A DNA stretch of 64,000 nucleotides, from positions 1 to 64,000 of the forward strand of contig JBDTPN010000009.1 of NCBI GenBank assembly GCA_039932715.1, read 5' to 3'. The notes under the pieces are model-generated. The model ran no database searches. It saw only the letters and a list, made by a program, of their open reading frames with translations, and was not told the origin of the DNA. This DNA comes from ZC4RG30 sp039932715 (lineage in GTDB: Bacteria > Pseudomonadota > Gammaproteobacteria > Steroidobacterales > Steroidobacteraceae). Positions 16,314 through 24,929 of the stretch are shown piece by piece. The position numbers were made by a program, and so were the translations under genes. Position 1 is the first letter of the stretch. Every line of letters begins with the position of its first letter.

Positions 16314-17587
16314 GTCTGTCTCCGCTTGATGTCTGGGAATATAGGCTCGTTGAGCGAATCCAGGAAGTGACGGCGCGCGGCCGGAGTCAGCAGCGCCCAG
16401 TTTATCTTTTCGTTGAACTGTGCCCGCAGCTCGCGGTCGGATACGGCGTATCCGGACCCAGGTTCAGCAATCGGCTGCGTTGACAGGGCCGGGGTCTCAC
16501 CCGCCAGCAGTTTCACTACGGCAGCCTGCACTGCGGCATTGCGTGGCAGTTCGCTGTGGGCGACGCGGCAATACCAGGCTGGCACGCCTGCCATTACTGC
16601 GCGCGTGGTCGGCACGGTGCCGTCGCCACCGGATTCGATGCGATAGAAGAAATCGTCATGCACCAGCGCCGCATTGACCACGGTATAAAACCCGTAACCC
16701 GCCACGGTGACGATGCGATTGTCCGGCCCACCCAGCTGCAACATCGGCACGCGCGCCAGCAGTGTTGCGTTGGGTTGGGGTCCACTGCTTGGCCAGTTGC
16801 GCGGATCCAGCAGGTCCAATCCGCTGTGGGGTCGCGGCAGCACCTGGTAGAGGCTGTGAAAAGTCGCGAACACATCGCGCGCCAGTGTTTCTGCGCTGCG
16901 CAGCGGGTCCAGCTGTGCGATGCGCCGCACCAGTGGGTATACCCCGCGCAGCGCCTGCACCGGCGCGAACGACCCATCATGCGGCGCACCCAGCGTGACA
17001 AGGCGGTGCACCTTGGCGCCTTCTGCCGCCAGCAATGCCGCGCGACCCACCAGTCCACCCATGCTGTGTCCCACAAGACTGATGGTCATGTGTGGATGCG
17101 CGGTGTCTTGCGACTCGATACGCGCCGCAAGCTGCGTGCCCAGTTCCTGCAGGTCGCGCCGCCAGTCATAGTCGAAAAAGCGGACTGTGTAGCCGGCGAT
17201 CTGCAACGCGAACTTGAGGGCCAGGTAGTTGTACAACACCGGTCCACACGAACGGATCTCCGGACCGGGCAATGCCAGCAATTCAATATGTCCCTGCTGG
17301 AAATCCACGGGATCCACCCACAGCAGGTTGTCCGGCAGCGGTGCCGCGCGGGGCGTTCCCAGCTGTGAGCCCATGATGCCGGGCACGATGAATACACAAT
17401 GATTGCGATGCGCGGGAGTGGCTGCCGCTGCCTCGGCCATGGGCTTGAGCAGCTGGTATTCAGGCTCGCCAAGGTAGGCCATGACTTCACGTCGGCGTTG
17501 TCCCGTAGCCAACAGCTGTTCGATGACGCCTTCCGGCCAGACCAGCCTGTCGTATGGGGAAACCTCGTCCGTTTCGACGAAGCTCAA
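16310..17587 (-). CDS. LCAT-like alpha/beta hydrolase
   Basis: 425 residues. The oxyanion region FIVPGIMGSQLGTP is at 66-79, the nucleophile elbow GHSMGG at 173-178 with Ser175, and a late GGDGTVP motif carries the likely catalytic Asp. VAHSELPRN supplies a candidate His. This is the lecithin:cholesterol acyltransferase/phospholipase fold, so acyl-ester hydrolysis or acyl transfer is likely; no signal peptide is seen, so it is probably cytoplasmic. The start is a TTG at 17587 overlapping the oxyR stop (TTGA); the first internal ATG is at residue 36. It lies in the operon nitroreductase - oxyR - this gene - membrane protein. Confidence 0.8.
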   Translation of the reverse strand: MSFVETDEVSPYDRLVWPEGVIEQLLATGQRRREVMAYLGEPEYQLLKPMAEAAAATPAHRNHCVFIVPGIMGSQLGTPRAAPLPDNLLWVDPVDFQQGHIELLALPGPEIRSCGPVLYNYLALKFALQIAGYTVRFFDYDWRRDLQELGTQLAARIESQDTAHPHMTISLVGHSMGGLVGRAALLAAEGAKVHRLVTLGAPHDGSFAPVQALRGVYPLVRRIAQLDPLRSAETLARDVFATFHSLYQVLPRPHSGLDLLDPRNWPSSGPQPNATLLARVPMLQLGGPDNRIVTVAGYGFYTVVNAALVHDDFFYRIESGGDGTVPTTRAVMAGVPAWYCRVAHSELPRNAAVQAAVVKLLAGETPALSTQPIAEPGSGYAVSDRELRAQFNEKINWALLTPAARRHFLDSLNEPIFPDIKRRQT

Positions 17588-18498
17588 GCGCCGCCCAGGT
17601 GTTTGGGTGCGACATCAGAAATCACACTGCACACCGCTTCGATGGCCGCGCTGCGCGCACTGGTCTTGCGCCACAAGCCGCCAATGCGACGGGTGGGCGC
17701 CGGTCGTGAAAAAGGAATCACGCGCACGCCGCGGGCATTGCCATAGGCGCCCAGACTCGCCAGCTCCGGCAGCAGGGTGATGCCTGCGCCTGAAGCGACC
17801 ATCTGGCGCAGGGTTTCCAGCGAAGTGGCGCGAAAGTCCTGCCGCTCCTGGATGCGCGTGTTGCTGCACACATCCAGCGCCTGGTCGCGCAGGCAGTGTC
17901 CGTCCTCCAGCAGCAGCACGGTCTGGCCTTCCAGGTCGGTGGCCTTGAGGGACTTGCGCACCGCCAGCGGGCTTTGCTCCGGAACGGCAACCACGAAGGG
18001 TTCTGCATAGAGATCGCGTTGTACCAGGCCATCGGCCGGAACTGGCAGGGCCAGGATGCCCAGGTCGATATCGCCAGCCTGCAATTGCTCGAGCATGGGT
18101 CCGGTCTGGTATTCGTAGAGCAGCAAATCGAGGCGCGGTAGTTTCTTGCGAATACGCGTGGCCACCAGGGGCAGCAGGTAAGGCCCGATGGTGGGCAACA
18201 GTGCAACGCGCAGGCGTCCGGCCAGCGGGTCGCGGCGTAGTTCTGCCAGGGTCACGATTTCGTCGCTGGCTTCGATGATGCGGCGTGCGCGGCTGACCAC
18301 CTGCGTGCCCGCCTCAGTCAGGGTCACGCGGCGCGGATGTCGTTCAATCAGCTGGACGCCGAGATACTCCTCGAGTTTCTTGAGCTGCGCCGACAGCGTT
18401 GGTTGGCTGACGAAACACTTGGCAGCGGCCTGTCCGAAATGCCGCGTGTCCGCCACCGCGACCAGATAGCGCAGGTCCTTGAGCTTGAGATCAGCCAT
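17584..18498 (-). CDS. oxyR: Hydrogen peroxide sensor OxyR
   Basis: 304 residues, LysR family. The HTH covers about 5-62 (HFGQAAAKCFVSQPTLSAQLKKLEE). The redox segment LLLEDGHCLRDQALDVCSN at 196-214 holds Cys202 and Cys211, matching E. coli Cys199 and Cys208, which form the activating disulfide with peroxide. It activates peroxide defence genes. It is transcribed 30 bp behind a nitroreductase gene and is coupled to a downstream LCAT-like hydrolase. No obvious katG or ahpC is adjacent; the peroxide-related OsmC gene lies 1.2 kb away in the divergent transcript. Confidence 0.95.
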   Translation of the reverse strand: MADLKLKDLRYLVAVADTRHFGQAAAKCFVSQPTLSAQLKKLEEYLGVQLIERHPRRVTLTEAGTQVVSRARRIIEASDEIVTLAELRRDPLAGRLRVALLPTIGPYLLPLVATRIRKKLPRLDLLLYEYQTGPMLEQLQAGDIDLGILALPVPADGLVQRDLYAEPFVVAVPEQSPLAVRKSLKATDLEGQTVLLLEDGHCLRDQALDVCSNTRIQERQDFRATSLETLRQMVASGAGITLLPELASLGAYGNARGVRVIPFSRPAPTRRIGGLWRKTSARSAAIEAVCSVISDVAPKHLGGA

Positions 18499-18528
18499 TA
18501 TTGATCCTTATATGGAACAATATGCCTT

Positions 18529-19128
18529 CTATGGAACCCATTGGCTTACAGTCGAGGCTAATCCCGCTGCGATCGATTCCTTTGCGGAGGGGCCAGGCTT
18601 GCCGGGGCCATTGGCCGTCCCGAGGCAAATGAAGCCAATCAGGTGGTCGTCGGAGGTCAATCCGAGGCCGGCCTTGAAGGGTCCATCGAACACCCCCGCG
18701 CCGGAAAACAGGAAGGCGGCATAGCCCAAGGCGTGGGCCGCATTAAGCACCAATTGCGTGGCACCTGCCGCAGCAAAGGCCTGCTCGATAGGAGCGACCT
18801 TGGCCGCGGTATTGATCTTGGCAGCAGCGACCACCAGCAACGGTGCGCGGGACACCAGCCGATATTTGTCACGATTTCTTTCGTACCGGGACGGGTCGCC
18901 CTGGACGCGCGTGGCCGCTTCGGCCAGCCGGTCGTAGAACAACTCATACTGCTGCGGCCGCACGATAAGAAACCGCCACGGCCGCAGCCGATCGTGGTCG
19001 GAAGCGCGCTGGGCGGCGCCCAGGATCAGCTGCAGTTCTTCATCGTTGGGAGCCGGGGGCTTCATGAAAGAGCCGGCCAGGGAAGTGCGGGTCAGCAGCG
19101 ATTCTATTGGCGTTACGGCAGGTGTCAT
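18529..19128 (-). CDS. Nitroreductase family protein, YdjA-like
   Basis: 199 residues from ATG 19128; the in-frame ATG at 19197 lies inside the divergent GNAT gene. It has the nitroreductase fold with short YdjA-type features: SLLTRTSLAGSF near the N-terminus, AAQRASDHDRLRPWRFLIV at about 37-55, then RAPLLVVAAAK, and DDHLIGFICLGT near the C-terminus. It is an FMN-dependent NAD(P)H oxidoreductase of undefined substrate. It is the first gene of a four-gene operon with oxyR, and a 39-bp gap separates it from the divergent acetyltransferase. Confidence 0.88.
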   Translation of the reverse strand: MTPAVTPIESLLTRTSLAGSFMKPPAPNDEELQLILGAAQRASDHDRLRPWRFLIVRPQQYELFYDRLAEAATRVQGDPSRYERNRDKYRLVSRAPLLVVAAAKINTAAKVAPIEQAFAAAGATQLVLNAAHALGYAAFLFSGAGVFDGPFKAGLGLTSDDHLIGFICLGTANGPGKPGPSAKESIAAGLASTVSQWVP

Positions 19129-19167
19129 GGTGCTGCGCAGTGTAGCCGTGGACAATACGCAATACCC

Positions 19168-19683
19168 ATGACCTTCGACCTGCAACCCCACCTGCATGGC
19201 CCGACGCTTTCGCTGCGGCCCATGGTCGCCGCGGATCTTGAGCCCTTATGGCAGGTGTCCTGCGATCCGCTGGTATGGGCCCAGCATCCGGAACCCTCGC
19301 GTGCCACGCGTGCAGGGTTCGAGCATTTTTTTGCCGGCGGACTGGCCTCTGGTGGCGCACTGGTGGTGACCAGCAACCCCAGCGGCAAAATCATCGGCTC
19401 GTCGCGCTACTACGATTGGGATGCACAGCGACGTGAAGTGGCCATTGGCTACACTTTCATTGCGCGCGATTACTGGGGCGGAGCTGCCAATCACGAGATG
19501 AAGCGGCTGATGCTGGACCACGCCTTTCATTGGGCAGATACGGTCTGGTTTCATGTGGCCAGCTCCAATCTTCGATCACGCCGAGCCATGGAAAAGATTG
19601 GTGGGCACCTGGCGCATGAAGAGCAGCGACCCATACAGGGCCAGCTGGTGGATTTCGTGTACTACCGCATCGACAAGGCATGA
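19168..19683 (+). CDS. GNAT-family N-acetyltransferase (RimJ/RimL-like)
   Basis: 171 residues, acyl-CoA-dependent acetyltransferase of the RimJ/RimL type. It begins LHGPTLSLRPMVAADLEPLW. Motif A lies at EVAIGYTFIARDYWGGAANHEMKR (in pieces, about 90-113), followed by VWFHVASSNLRSRRAMEKIG, the usual RimJ/RimL signature with the Asn and Ala-Met. The substrate is unknown. The stop overlaps the OsmC-family ATG by four bases (ATGA). An open frame extends upstream to 18643, but that part is antisense to the nitroreductase gene and is rejected. Confidence 0.9.
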   Translation: MTFDLQPHLHGPTLSLRPMVAADLEPLWQVSCDPLVWAQHPEPSRATRAGFEHFFAGGLASGGALVVTSNPSGKIIGSSRYYDWDAQRREVAIGYTFIARDYWGGAANHEMKRLMLDHAFHWADTVWFHVASSNLRSRRAMEKIGGHLAHEEQRPIQGQLVDFVYYRIDKA

Positions 19684-20147
19684 GCACTCATACCGCGACA
19701 CTGCTGTGGGAGCGCGGCGACGCGGATTTTCCGGGCAAGCGTTACAGCCGGCGGCATCAGGTCAGCTTCGACGGAGGCACCAGCACCGCATGGTCCGCCG
19801 CGCCGCAGAATGTACCGGCCCCCTGGTCAGATGCCACTGCCATCGACCCCGAAGAGGCATTTGTCGCGTCGCTGTCCAGTTGCCACATGCTGTGGTTTCT
19901 TGCGGTGGCTGCGGGGCAGGGCTACATCGTGGACAGGTATGCAGATCATCCGGTGGGTGTCATGGCGCGCAATGCCTCAGGAAAAATCGCCATGACGGTG
20001 GTGACCCTGCATCCGCAGGCGCAATTCTCGGGCGCAAACCAGCCGGATGCCGAGCAACTCAAACAGCTGCATGAGCGCGCGCATGAGGAATGTTATCTGG
20101 CCAATTCCGTGCGCACCGAAGTGCGCGTGGAGCCACCGACAACCTAG
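19680..20147 (+). CDS. OsmC-family peroxiredoxin
   Basis: 155 residues. Both conserved cysteines of the OsmC/Ohr fold are present: ASLSSCHMLWFLAVA near 61-75 and AHEECYLANSV near 134-144. It reduces organic hydroperoxides using two active-site cysteines. It is translationally coupled to the GNAT gene and sits opposite the oxyR operon, consistent with an oxidative-stress neighbourhood. The stop codon is inside a CTAG shared with the convergent yajQ stop. Confidence 0.9.
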   Translation: MSTHTATLLWERGDADFPGKRYSRRHQVSFDGGTSTAWSAAPQNVPAPWSDATAIDPEEAFVASLSSCHMLWFLAVAAGQGYIVDRYADHPVGVMARNASGKIAMTVVTLHPQAQFSGANQPDAEQLKQLHERAHEECYLANSVRTEVRVEPPTT

Positions 20148-20635
20148 TCGCGAAAATTCTCGAACTGCAGCGGTACGCCGACGTCGGCCTTGCGCAGATG
20201 GGCCATGGCTTCCTGCAGGTCGTCGCGCTTCTTGCCGGTAACGCGAACCTTGTCACCCTGGATCTGCGCCTGCACCTTGAGGCCGCTTTCCTTCAACAGC
20301 TTCACGGCCTTCTTTCCCGTTTCCTGGTCGATGCCGTGCTTGAGGATGACTTTCTGGCGGGCTTCGGCCAGATTGGTTTCCGCATCCTTCACGTCAATGC
20401 AGCTGGCATCGATGCCGCGCTTGGCCAGGCGCATCTTGAGGATGTCGAGCATCTGCTTGAGCTGGAACTCAGCCTCCGCCTTGAGGTTGACGACGAAAGG
20501 TTCCTTGGCGTCGCGTTCGTAGGTGGCGACGGTGCCCTTGAAGTCGAACCTCTGCTCCAGTTCGCGATTGGCCTGGTCAATGGCATTAGTCACTTCGTGA
20601 CCATCAAGCTCGGATACTGCGTCGAAGGAAGGCAT
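20144..20635 (-). CDS. yajQ: YajQ family nucleotide-binding protein
   Basis: 163 residues from ATG 20635, the usual YajQ length and start (MPSFDAVSELDGHEVTNAIDQ). The typical blocks ELEQRFDFKGT, AEFQLKQMLDILKMRLAKRG, VILKHGIDQETGKKAVK and the C-terminal VGVPLQFENFRD are all present. Members bind RNA or nucleotides; in Xanthomonas a homologue binds c-di-GMP and affects virulence gene expression. The mgsC 3' end lies just upstream (27 bp), but mgsC belongs to the methylamine operon. Confidence 0.95.
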   Translation of the reverse strand: MPSFDAVSELDGHEVTNAIDQANRELEQRFDFKGTVATYERDAKEPFVVNLKAEAEFQLKQMLDILKMRLAKRGIDASCIDVKDAETNLAEARQKVILKHGIDQETGKKAVKLLKESGLKVQAQIQGDKVRVTGKKRDDLQEAMAHLRKADVGVPLQFENFRD

Positions 20636-20661
20636 GGCGCGGATATTACCGCAATGACTTG

Positions 20662-21999
20662 TCAGCCCGCGCCGGGAATCCCCTTTCCTGGTATCCACTG
20701 CGTGCCCGCCAGCGGCACGCCGGCCATTGCAGCGGCTTCCACCGTAAGTGCCACCAGGTCTTCGCGCTCCAGGTGGTGCACATCCTGCTTGCCGCAGGCG
20801 CGGGCCAGCATGGTCAGTTCCATGGTCAGTGTCTTGAGGTAATTGCGAATGCGCCTGGCACCGGTTTCCACTTCAAGCCGCTGCTCGAGTATGGGGTCCT
20901 GCGTAGTGACGCCCACCGGGCAACGTCCGGTGTGACAGTGATGGCAGAGCCCAGGCCGCGTGCCCAATGCCTCGTAGTCTGCTGTCGCATCGATGTGTTT
21001 GCCCTGATGCATGTAGGTGCTGCTGTTGCAGCCCAATGAAATGAGAATGCCCTGGCCAATGGAAACCGCATCGGCACCCAATGCCAGCGCCTTTGCGGCA
21101 TCAGCACCGGAACGGATGCCGCCGGAAACAATCAGCTGTACGACTCCCGTCATGTTGAGGTCTTCCAATGCATCGACGGCCTGGCGCACGGCGGCCAGAG
21201 TGGGGATTCCCACATGCTCGATGAATGCCAGTTGCGTGGCGGCGGTGCCGCCCTGCATGCCATCCACCACGATCACGTCGGCGCCGGAATGCACGGCCAG
21301 CTTCACGTCGTGGAACACGCGTGTGGCGCCCACCTTCACGTAGATTGGCTTTTCCCAGTCGGTGATTTCCCGCAGTTCACGGATCTTGATGGCCAGGTCA
21401 TCCGGCCCAGTCCAGTCCGGATGTCGCGATGCCGAACGTTGGTCAACGCCCTGCGGCAGCGTGCGCATCTTCGCTACGCGCGGGTTGACCTTCTGGCCCA
21501 GCAACATGCCACCACCACCGGGCTTGGCGCCTTGTCCAATCACCACTTCAATTGCGTCGGCGCGACGCAGGTCATCGGGGTTGAAGCCATAGCGCGAGGG
21601 CAGGCACTGATACACCAGGTGCTTGGACGAACGTCGCTCTTCAACGGTCATGCCGCCGTCGCCGGTGGTGGTGGATGTTCCAACGGCACTGGCCGCGCGC
21701 CCCAGGGCTTCCTTGACGTTGGCGGACAACGCACCAAAGCTCATGCCGGCGATGGTGATGGGAATGTCGAGCTCCAGTGGCTTGCTGGCATAGCGCGACC
21801 CCAGCACCGTGCGGGTGACGCATTTCTCGCGATAGCCTTCGAGTGGATAGCGCGACAGTGATGCGCCCAGCAGCAGCAGATCATCGAAGGCCGGCAGCCG
21901 GCGCTTGGCACCCATGCCACGGATTTCGTACAGGCCCGTTGCCGAGGCACGCTGTATGTAATCGATCGTGTTGCGATCGAAACTTGCGGATTCTTCCAC
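20662..21999 (-). CDS. mgsC: N-methylglutamate synthase, FMN/iron-sulfur subunit (MgsC)
   Basis: 445 residues, homologous to the FMN-binding central domain of glutamate synthase. Visible blocks are PITIAGMSFGALSANVKEALG, TTTGDGGM, QGAKPGGGG, KVGATRVFHDV, VDGMQGGTAATQ, SGGIRSGADAAKALALGADAV, and the cluster motif CHHCHTGRCPVG with three Cys. In the N-methylglutamate pathway it joins MgsA and MgsB to make N-methylglutamate from methylamine (released from gamma-glutamylmethylamide) and 2-oxoglutarate. It starts at GTG 21999, one base after the mgsB stop. The homologous GlxD/GltB-like proteins are the alternative; gmaS and mgdABCD next door favour MgsC. Confidence 0.88.
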   Translation of the reverse strand: MEESASFDRNTIDYIQRASATGLYEIRGMGAKRRLPAFDDLLLLGASLSRYPLEGYREKCVTRTVLGSRYASKPLELDIPITIAGMSFGALSANVKEALGRAASAVGTSTTTGDGGMTVEERRSSKHLVYQCLPSRYGFNPDDLRRADAIEVVIGQGAKPGGGGMLLGQKVNPRVAKMRTLPQGVDQRSASRHPDWTGPDDLAIKIRELREITDWEKPIYVKVGATRVFHDVKLAVHSGADVIVVDGMQGGTAATQLAFIEHVGIPTLAAVRQAVDALEDLNMTGVVQLIVSGGIRSGADAAKALALGADAVSIGQGILISLGCNSSTYMHQGKHIDATADYEALGTRPGLCHHCHTGRCPVGVTTQDPILEQRLEVETGARRIRNYLKTLTMELTMLARACGKQDVHHLEREDLVALTVEAAAMAGVPLAGTQWIPGKGIPGAG

Positions 22000-22000
22000 T

Positions 22001-22699
22001 TCAATACTCCTGGTTGGCGTCCGCGTTCCAGTGATACAGGCTGCGTGCCGATGTCACCTTCCTGAAACCGTGCGCTTCGTGCGGGAAGCCGGCACGTTTG
22101 AGCAAGGCCTCGACCGCGACGAGATCCGCTGGCGTCATGTCTTCGTAGCGCGCATCCGCGCCCAGCGAGGCGACTTTGCCGCGTACATAGATCACGGCCT
22201 CATACAATGAGTCACCCAGCGCGTCGCCGGCATCGCCGCAGATCACGAGCCGACCGGCCTGCGCCATGAAGGCCGAGAAGCTGCCCACATTGCCGCCGAC
22301 GACAATGTCGGCGCCCTTGAGCGAGATACCGCAACGAAGCGACGCATCCCCTTCGATGATCAGGCAGCCGCCATGTGCTGACGCGCCGGCACTGGTGGAA
22401 GCGAAGCCCTTGATACGCACCTCGCCACTCATCATGTTCTCCGCTGCGCCGGTGCTGGCATTGCCGTGCACGGTGACGCGTGCGTGTTTGTTCATGCCCG
22501 CAACGTAGTAACCGGCATGGCCCATCACATCGATGTCGTAGGGCGCGTCGGCGCCGCAGGCGATGGCGTGGGCGCCGTCTGGATTGAGTACCCGCACGCT
22601 GGGCAGCGGAGTCAGGCTTGTGTTCGCATGCAGCCAGCCATTGAGTTCGCGCAGTCCCGTTTCCTGCGCCAGGTCGAATTGTTTCAGTGGTGAGCTCAT
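22001..22699 (-). CDS. mgsB: N-methylglutamate synthase, GXGXG-domain subunit (MgsB)
   Basis: 232 residues, similar to the C-terminal GXGXG beta-helix domain of glutamate synthase. The repeats include VTVHGNASTGAAENMMSGEV, IIEGDASLRCGISLKGADIV, VGGNVGSF and VICGDAGDALGDSLYEA. This domain is a scaffold holding the amidotransferase and FMN parts in register. Its ATG overlaps the mgsA stop (ATGA), and mgsC follows after one base. A separate gene for this domain is the hallmark of the three-gene MgsABC/GlxBCD systems. Confidence 0.87.
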   Translation of the reverse strand: MSSPLKQFDLAQETGLRELNGWLHANTSLTPLPSVRVLNPDGAHAIACGADAPYDIDVMGHAGYYVAGMNKHARVTVHGNASTGAAENMMSGEVRIKGFASTSAGASAHGGCLIIEGDASLRCGISLKGADIVVGGNVGSFSAFMAQAGRLVICGDAGDALGDSLYEAVIYVRGKVASLGADARYEDMTPADLVAVEALLKRAGFPHEAHGFRKVTSARSLYHWNADANQEY

Positions 22700-23592
22700 G
22701 CGCGTTTCCAGGAGTAGATGGTGCGAGGCTGTGGTTCAAAGAGCCGCGCATTGCCGACACCAGGCAAGTGAGCCAACGAACGGAACTCTGATGACACCGC
22801 CACGTAGTCGTCGGTCTCGGCGACAATCGCGGGCTTGCAGGCAAAGGGATCACGCACCAGGGAAATTCCGTCCTGCGTTCCAATCAGGAAGGTGAAGAAG
22901 CCATCGAGCTCGGTGAAGCCCTTTTCGATGGCACTTTCGATGCTGTCGCCCTCGCGCATGCGCCATTCCAGGAATCTGCAGGCAGCTTCGGTGTCGTTGT
23001 CGGTTTCAAAGTGGATACCCAATGGCTCGAGCTTGCGACGCACCAGGCAGGGGTTGGACAGCGAGCCGTTGTGCACCAGGCAGAAGTCTTCACCGGCAGT
23101 GAACGGATGCGCATGCGAGGGAGTCACCGCCGATTCGGTGGCCATGCGTGTATGCCCCACCGCATGACTGCCGGTCAGTTTTGCGAATCCATAGCGCTCT
23201 GCGATGGCTCCAGGGGTGCCGGTGTCCTTGTACAGGTCAATGCGGTGACCCTGCGACATCACTACCAGGCCGGGGCAGGTTGCAGCGATATACCGTTTGA
23301 CCGCCAGGGGGTCAGTGCTGGTGGAGAGCACCGCATGCTGGCCGCTTTCCTGCAGCGCGTGTTCGCCAGGCAATGCCTGGGCAAGACTGGCCATGAATGC
23401 TGACCAGTTGCTGGTGCCATGCAGCTGGAACAGGCTCAGCTTTGTCGCCACTGAAGGCGCGCTCGCATAGACGGCGAGCCCCGCTGAATCAGGCCCGCGG
23501 TCCGTCATGCCCACGAGCATGGGAACCAGCAGTTCGCCCAGTCGTGCATCCCACGAAGGGCTCTTCAACAACAGTCCTACTATTCCGCACAT
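22696..23592 (-). CDS. mgsA: N-methylglutamate synthase, class II glutamine amidotransferase subunit (MgsA)
   Basis: 298 residues from ATG 23592, chosen because the class II amidotransferase nucleophile must be Cys2 (MCGIVGLLL). Other motifs are MTDRGPDSAG, VGHTRMATESAVTPSHAHPF, LVHNGSLSNP and ETDNDTEA. The subunit releases the amine from an amide donor, expected here to be gamma-glutamylmethylamide, giving methylamine for transfer. It starts two bases after the gmaS stop and overlaps mgsB by four bases. Upstream in-frame ATG 23658 lies inside gmaS and is rejected. Confidence 0.88.
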   Translation of the reverse strand: MCGIVGLLLKSPSWDARLGELLVPMLVGMTDRGPDSAGLAVYASAPSVATKLSLFQLHGTSNWSAFMASLAQALPGEHALQESGQHAVLSTSTDPLAVKRYIAATCPGLVVMSQGHRIDLYKDTGTPGAIAERYGFAKLTGSHAVGHTRMATESAVTPSHAHPFTAGEDFCLVHNGSLSNPCLVRRKLEPLGIHFETDNDTEAACRFLEWRMREGDSIESAIEKGFTELDGFFTFLIGTQDGISLVRDPFACKPAIVAETDDYVAVSSEFRSLAHLPGVGNARLFEPQPRTIYSWKRA

Positions 23593-23594
23593 GG

Positions 23595-24929
23595 TTAGAA
23601 GAACTCCACGTAGCGATTGGTTTCCCAATCCGAAACATGCCGCGCGTACTCGGTCCATTCCATCTTCTTGAGGGAAATAAACTCGGCAGCAAGTTGCGAG
23701 CCCAGCGCATCCTGCACCACTTCATCCTGTTCCAGCGCCGTGACGGCTTCGAGCAGGTTCTGTGGCAACAGGCCAATGCCCATGCGTTGGAGATCTTCCG
23801 GCGTGGCCTGGTAAAGATTGGTGTTGTTCATCTGCCCCGGATGCACGCGATTCCTGACGCCATCCATGCCGGCCGCGGCAATTGCGGCAGAGACCAGGTA
23901 AGGATTGCAGCCTGAATCGGGCAGGCGCATTTCGAGACGACCACCGGGAATGCGCACGCAGCTGGTACGGTTGTTGTCGCCATAGGCGATGTATGCAGGA
24001 GCCCAGGTCGCGCCCGACAGCGCACGGCCGACCACCAGGCGCTTGTACGAATTGACGGTTGGTGCGCAGATGGCAGTCAGCGCGCGTGCATGCTTCAACA
24101 ATCCGCCAAGGAAGAAATATCCGGTTTCGGATAACGCCAATCCCTGCGGATCCTTTGCATCATGAAACAGGTTGGCCTGCTTGGCGTTGCCCAGCGAGAT
24201 GTGAAAGTGCGCGCCGCTGCCGGTGCGATTCGAAAATGGCTTGGGCATGAAGGTGCCGATCATGCCGTGCTTGCGCGCAACTTCACTCACCCCCATCTTG
24301 ACCAGCGTGAAGTTGTCAGCGGAAGTCAGCGCATCCGCATAGGTGAAGTTGACCTCGAACTGGCCGTTGGCATCCTCGTGGTCGATCTGGTAGATATCGA
24401 CGCCCGTGGCGCGCAGTCCCGTGACCAGTTCGTCCAGGAAGGCAGTGGCGCGCGAAAGTCCCTTGTAGTCATAGCAGGGCTTCTCGAGCGAGTCGGTTGA
24501 GTCGAAGGGCTTGAGCGCACCGCTGGCGTCGCGGGTTAGCAGCATGAACTCAGGTTCAATGCCGGTGTAAAGGGTGAGACCTTCCTGTGCCAGTTTGTCC
24601 AGCTGGCGCTTGAGCACCACGCGCGAACAATAGGGCCAGGGAGCACCCTTGACAGTGCCGTTGCAGACAATGCGAGCGTGTCCCGGCATCCACGGCAGCA
24701 CGCGAACGGTGTCCGGGTCGCCCACCGCCATGTAGTCCGGGCCATGTGGACCCATGCCGAATCCCCACAATGCAAACCCCGCGAATCCGGCGCCGTCACC
24801 CAGGATCATCCCCAGGTGTTCCACCGGCACCGACTTGGCCTTGGCGGCGCCGTGAATGTCCACAAACTGCGCAAGAACGTAGCGCACGCCCTGGGACTGC
24901 AGCGCGGACAGGATTTCTTCCTTACTCAT
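23595..24929 (-). CDS. gmaS: Gamma-glutamylmethylamide synthetase, glutamine synthetase-like (GmaS)
   Basis: 444 residues from ATG 24929, with GGAGAG six bases upstream; it overlaps the mgdD stop (ATGA). Glutamine-synthetase fold: GIEPEFMLL, QIDHEDANGQFEVNF, the ATP/glutamate region FSNRTGSGAHFHISLG, NSYKRLV and the C-terminal EMRLPDSGCNPYL. The N-terminal beta-grasp is short, as in the PuuA/GlnT type. GmaS joins methylamine to glutamate using ATP, the first step of the N-methylglutamate pathway. The assignment over an ordinary GlnT or PuuA rests on its position between mgdABCD and mgsABC. Confidence 0.87.
   Translation of the reverse strand: MSKEEILSALQSQGVRYVLAQFVDIHGAAKAKSVPVEHLGMILGDGAGFAGFALWGFGMGPHGPDYMAVGDPDTVRVLPWMPGHARIVCNGTVKGAPWPYCSRVVLKRQLDKLAQEGLTLYTGIEPEFMLLTRDASGALKPFDSTDSLEKPCYDYKGLSRATAFLDELVTGLRATGVDIYQIDHEDANGQFEVNFTYADALTSADNFTLVKMGVSEVARKHGMIGTFMPKPFSNRTGSGAHFHISLGNAKQANLFHDAKDPQGLALSETGYFFLGGLLKHARALTAICAPTVNSYKRLVVGRALSGATWAPAYIAYGDNNRTSCVRIPGGRLEMRLPDSGCNPYLVSAAIAAAGMDGVRNRVHPGQMNNTNLYQATPEDLQRMGIGLLPQNLLEAVTALEQDEVVQDALGSQLAAEFISLKKMEWTEYARHVSDWETNRYVEFF

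Noticed and set aside
18643..19167. Long upstream extension of the acetyltransferase frame
   Set aside because: This part is antisense to the nitroreductase gene; GNAT homology begins at ATG 19168.
20662..23592. GlxBCD or ordinary glutamate synthase-like genes
   Set aside because: The three-gene layout is shared, but the adjoining gmaS and mgdABCD genes make N-methylglutamate synthase the better reading.
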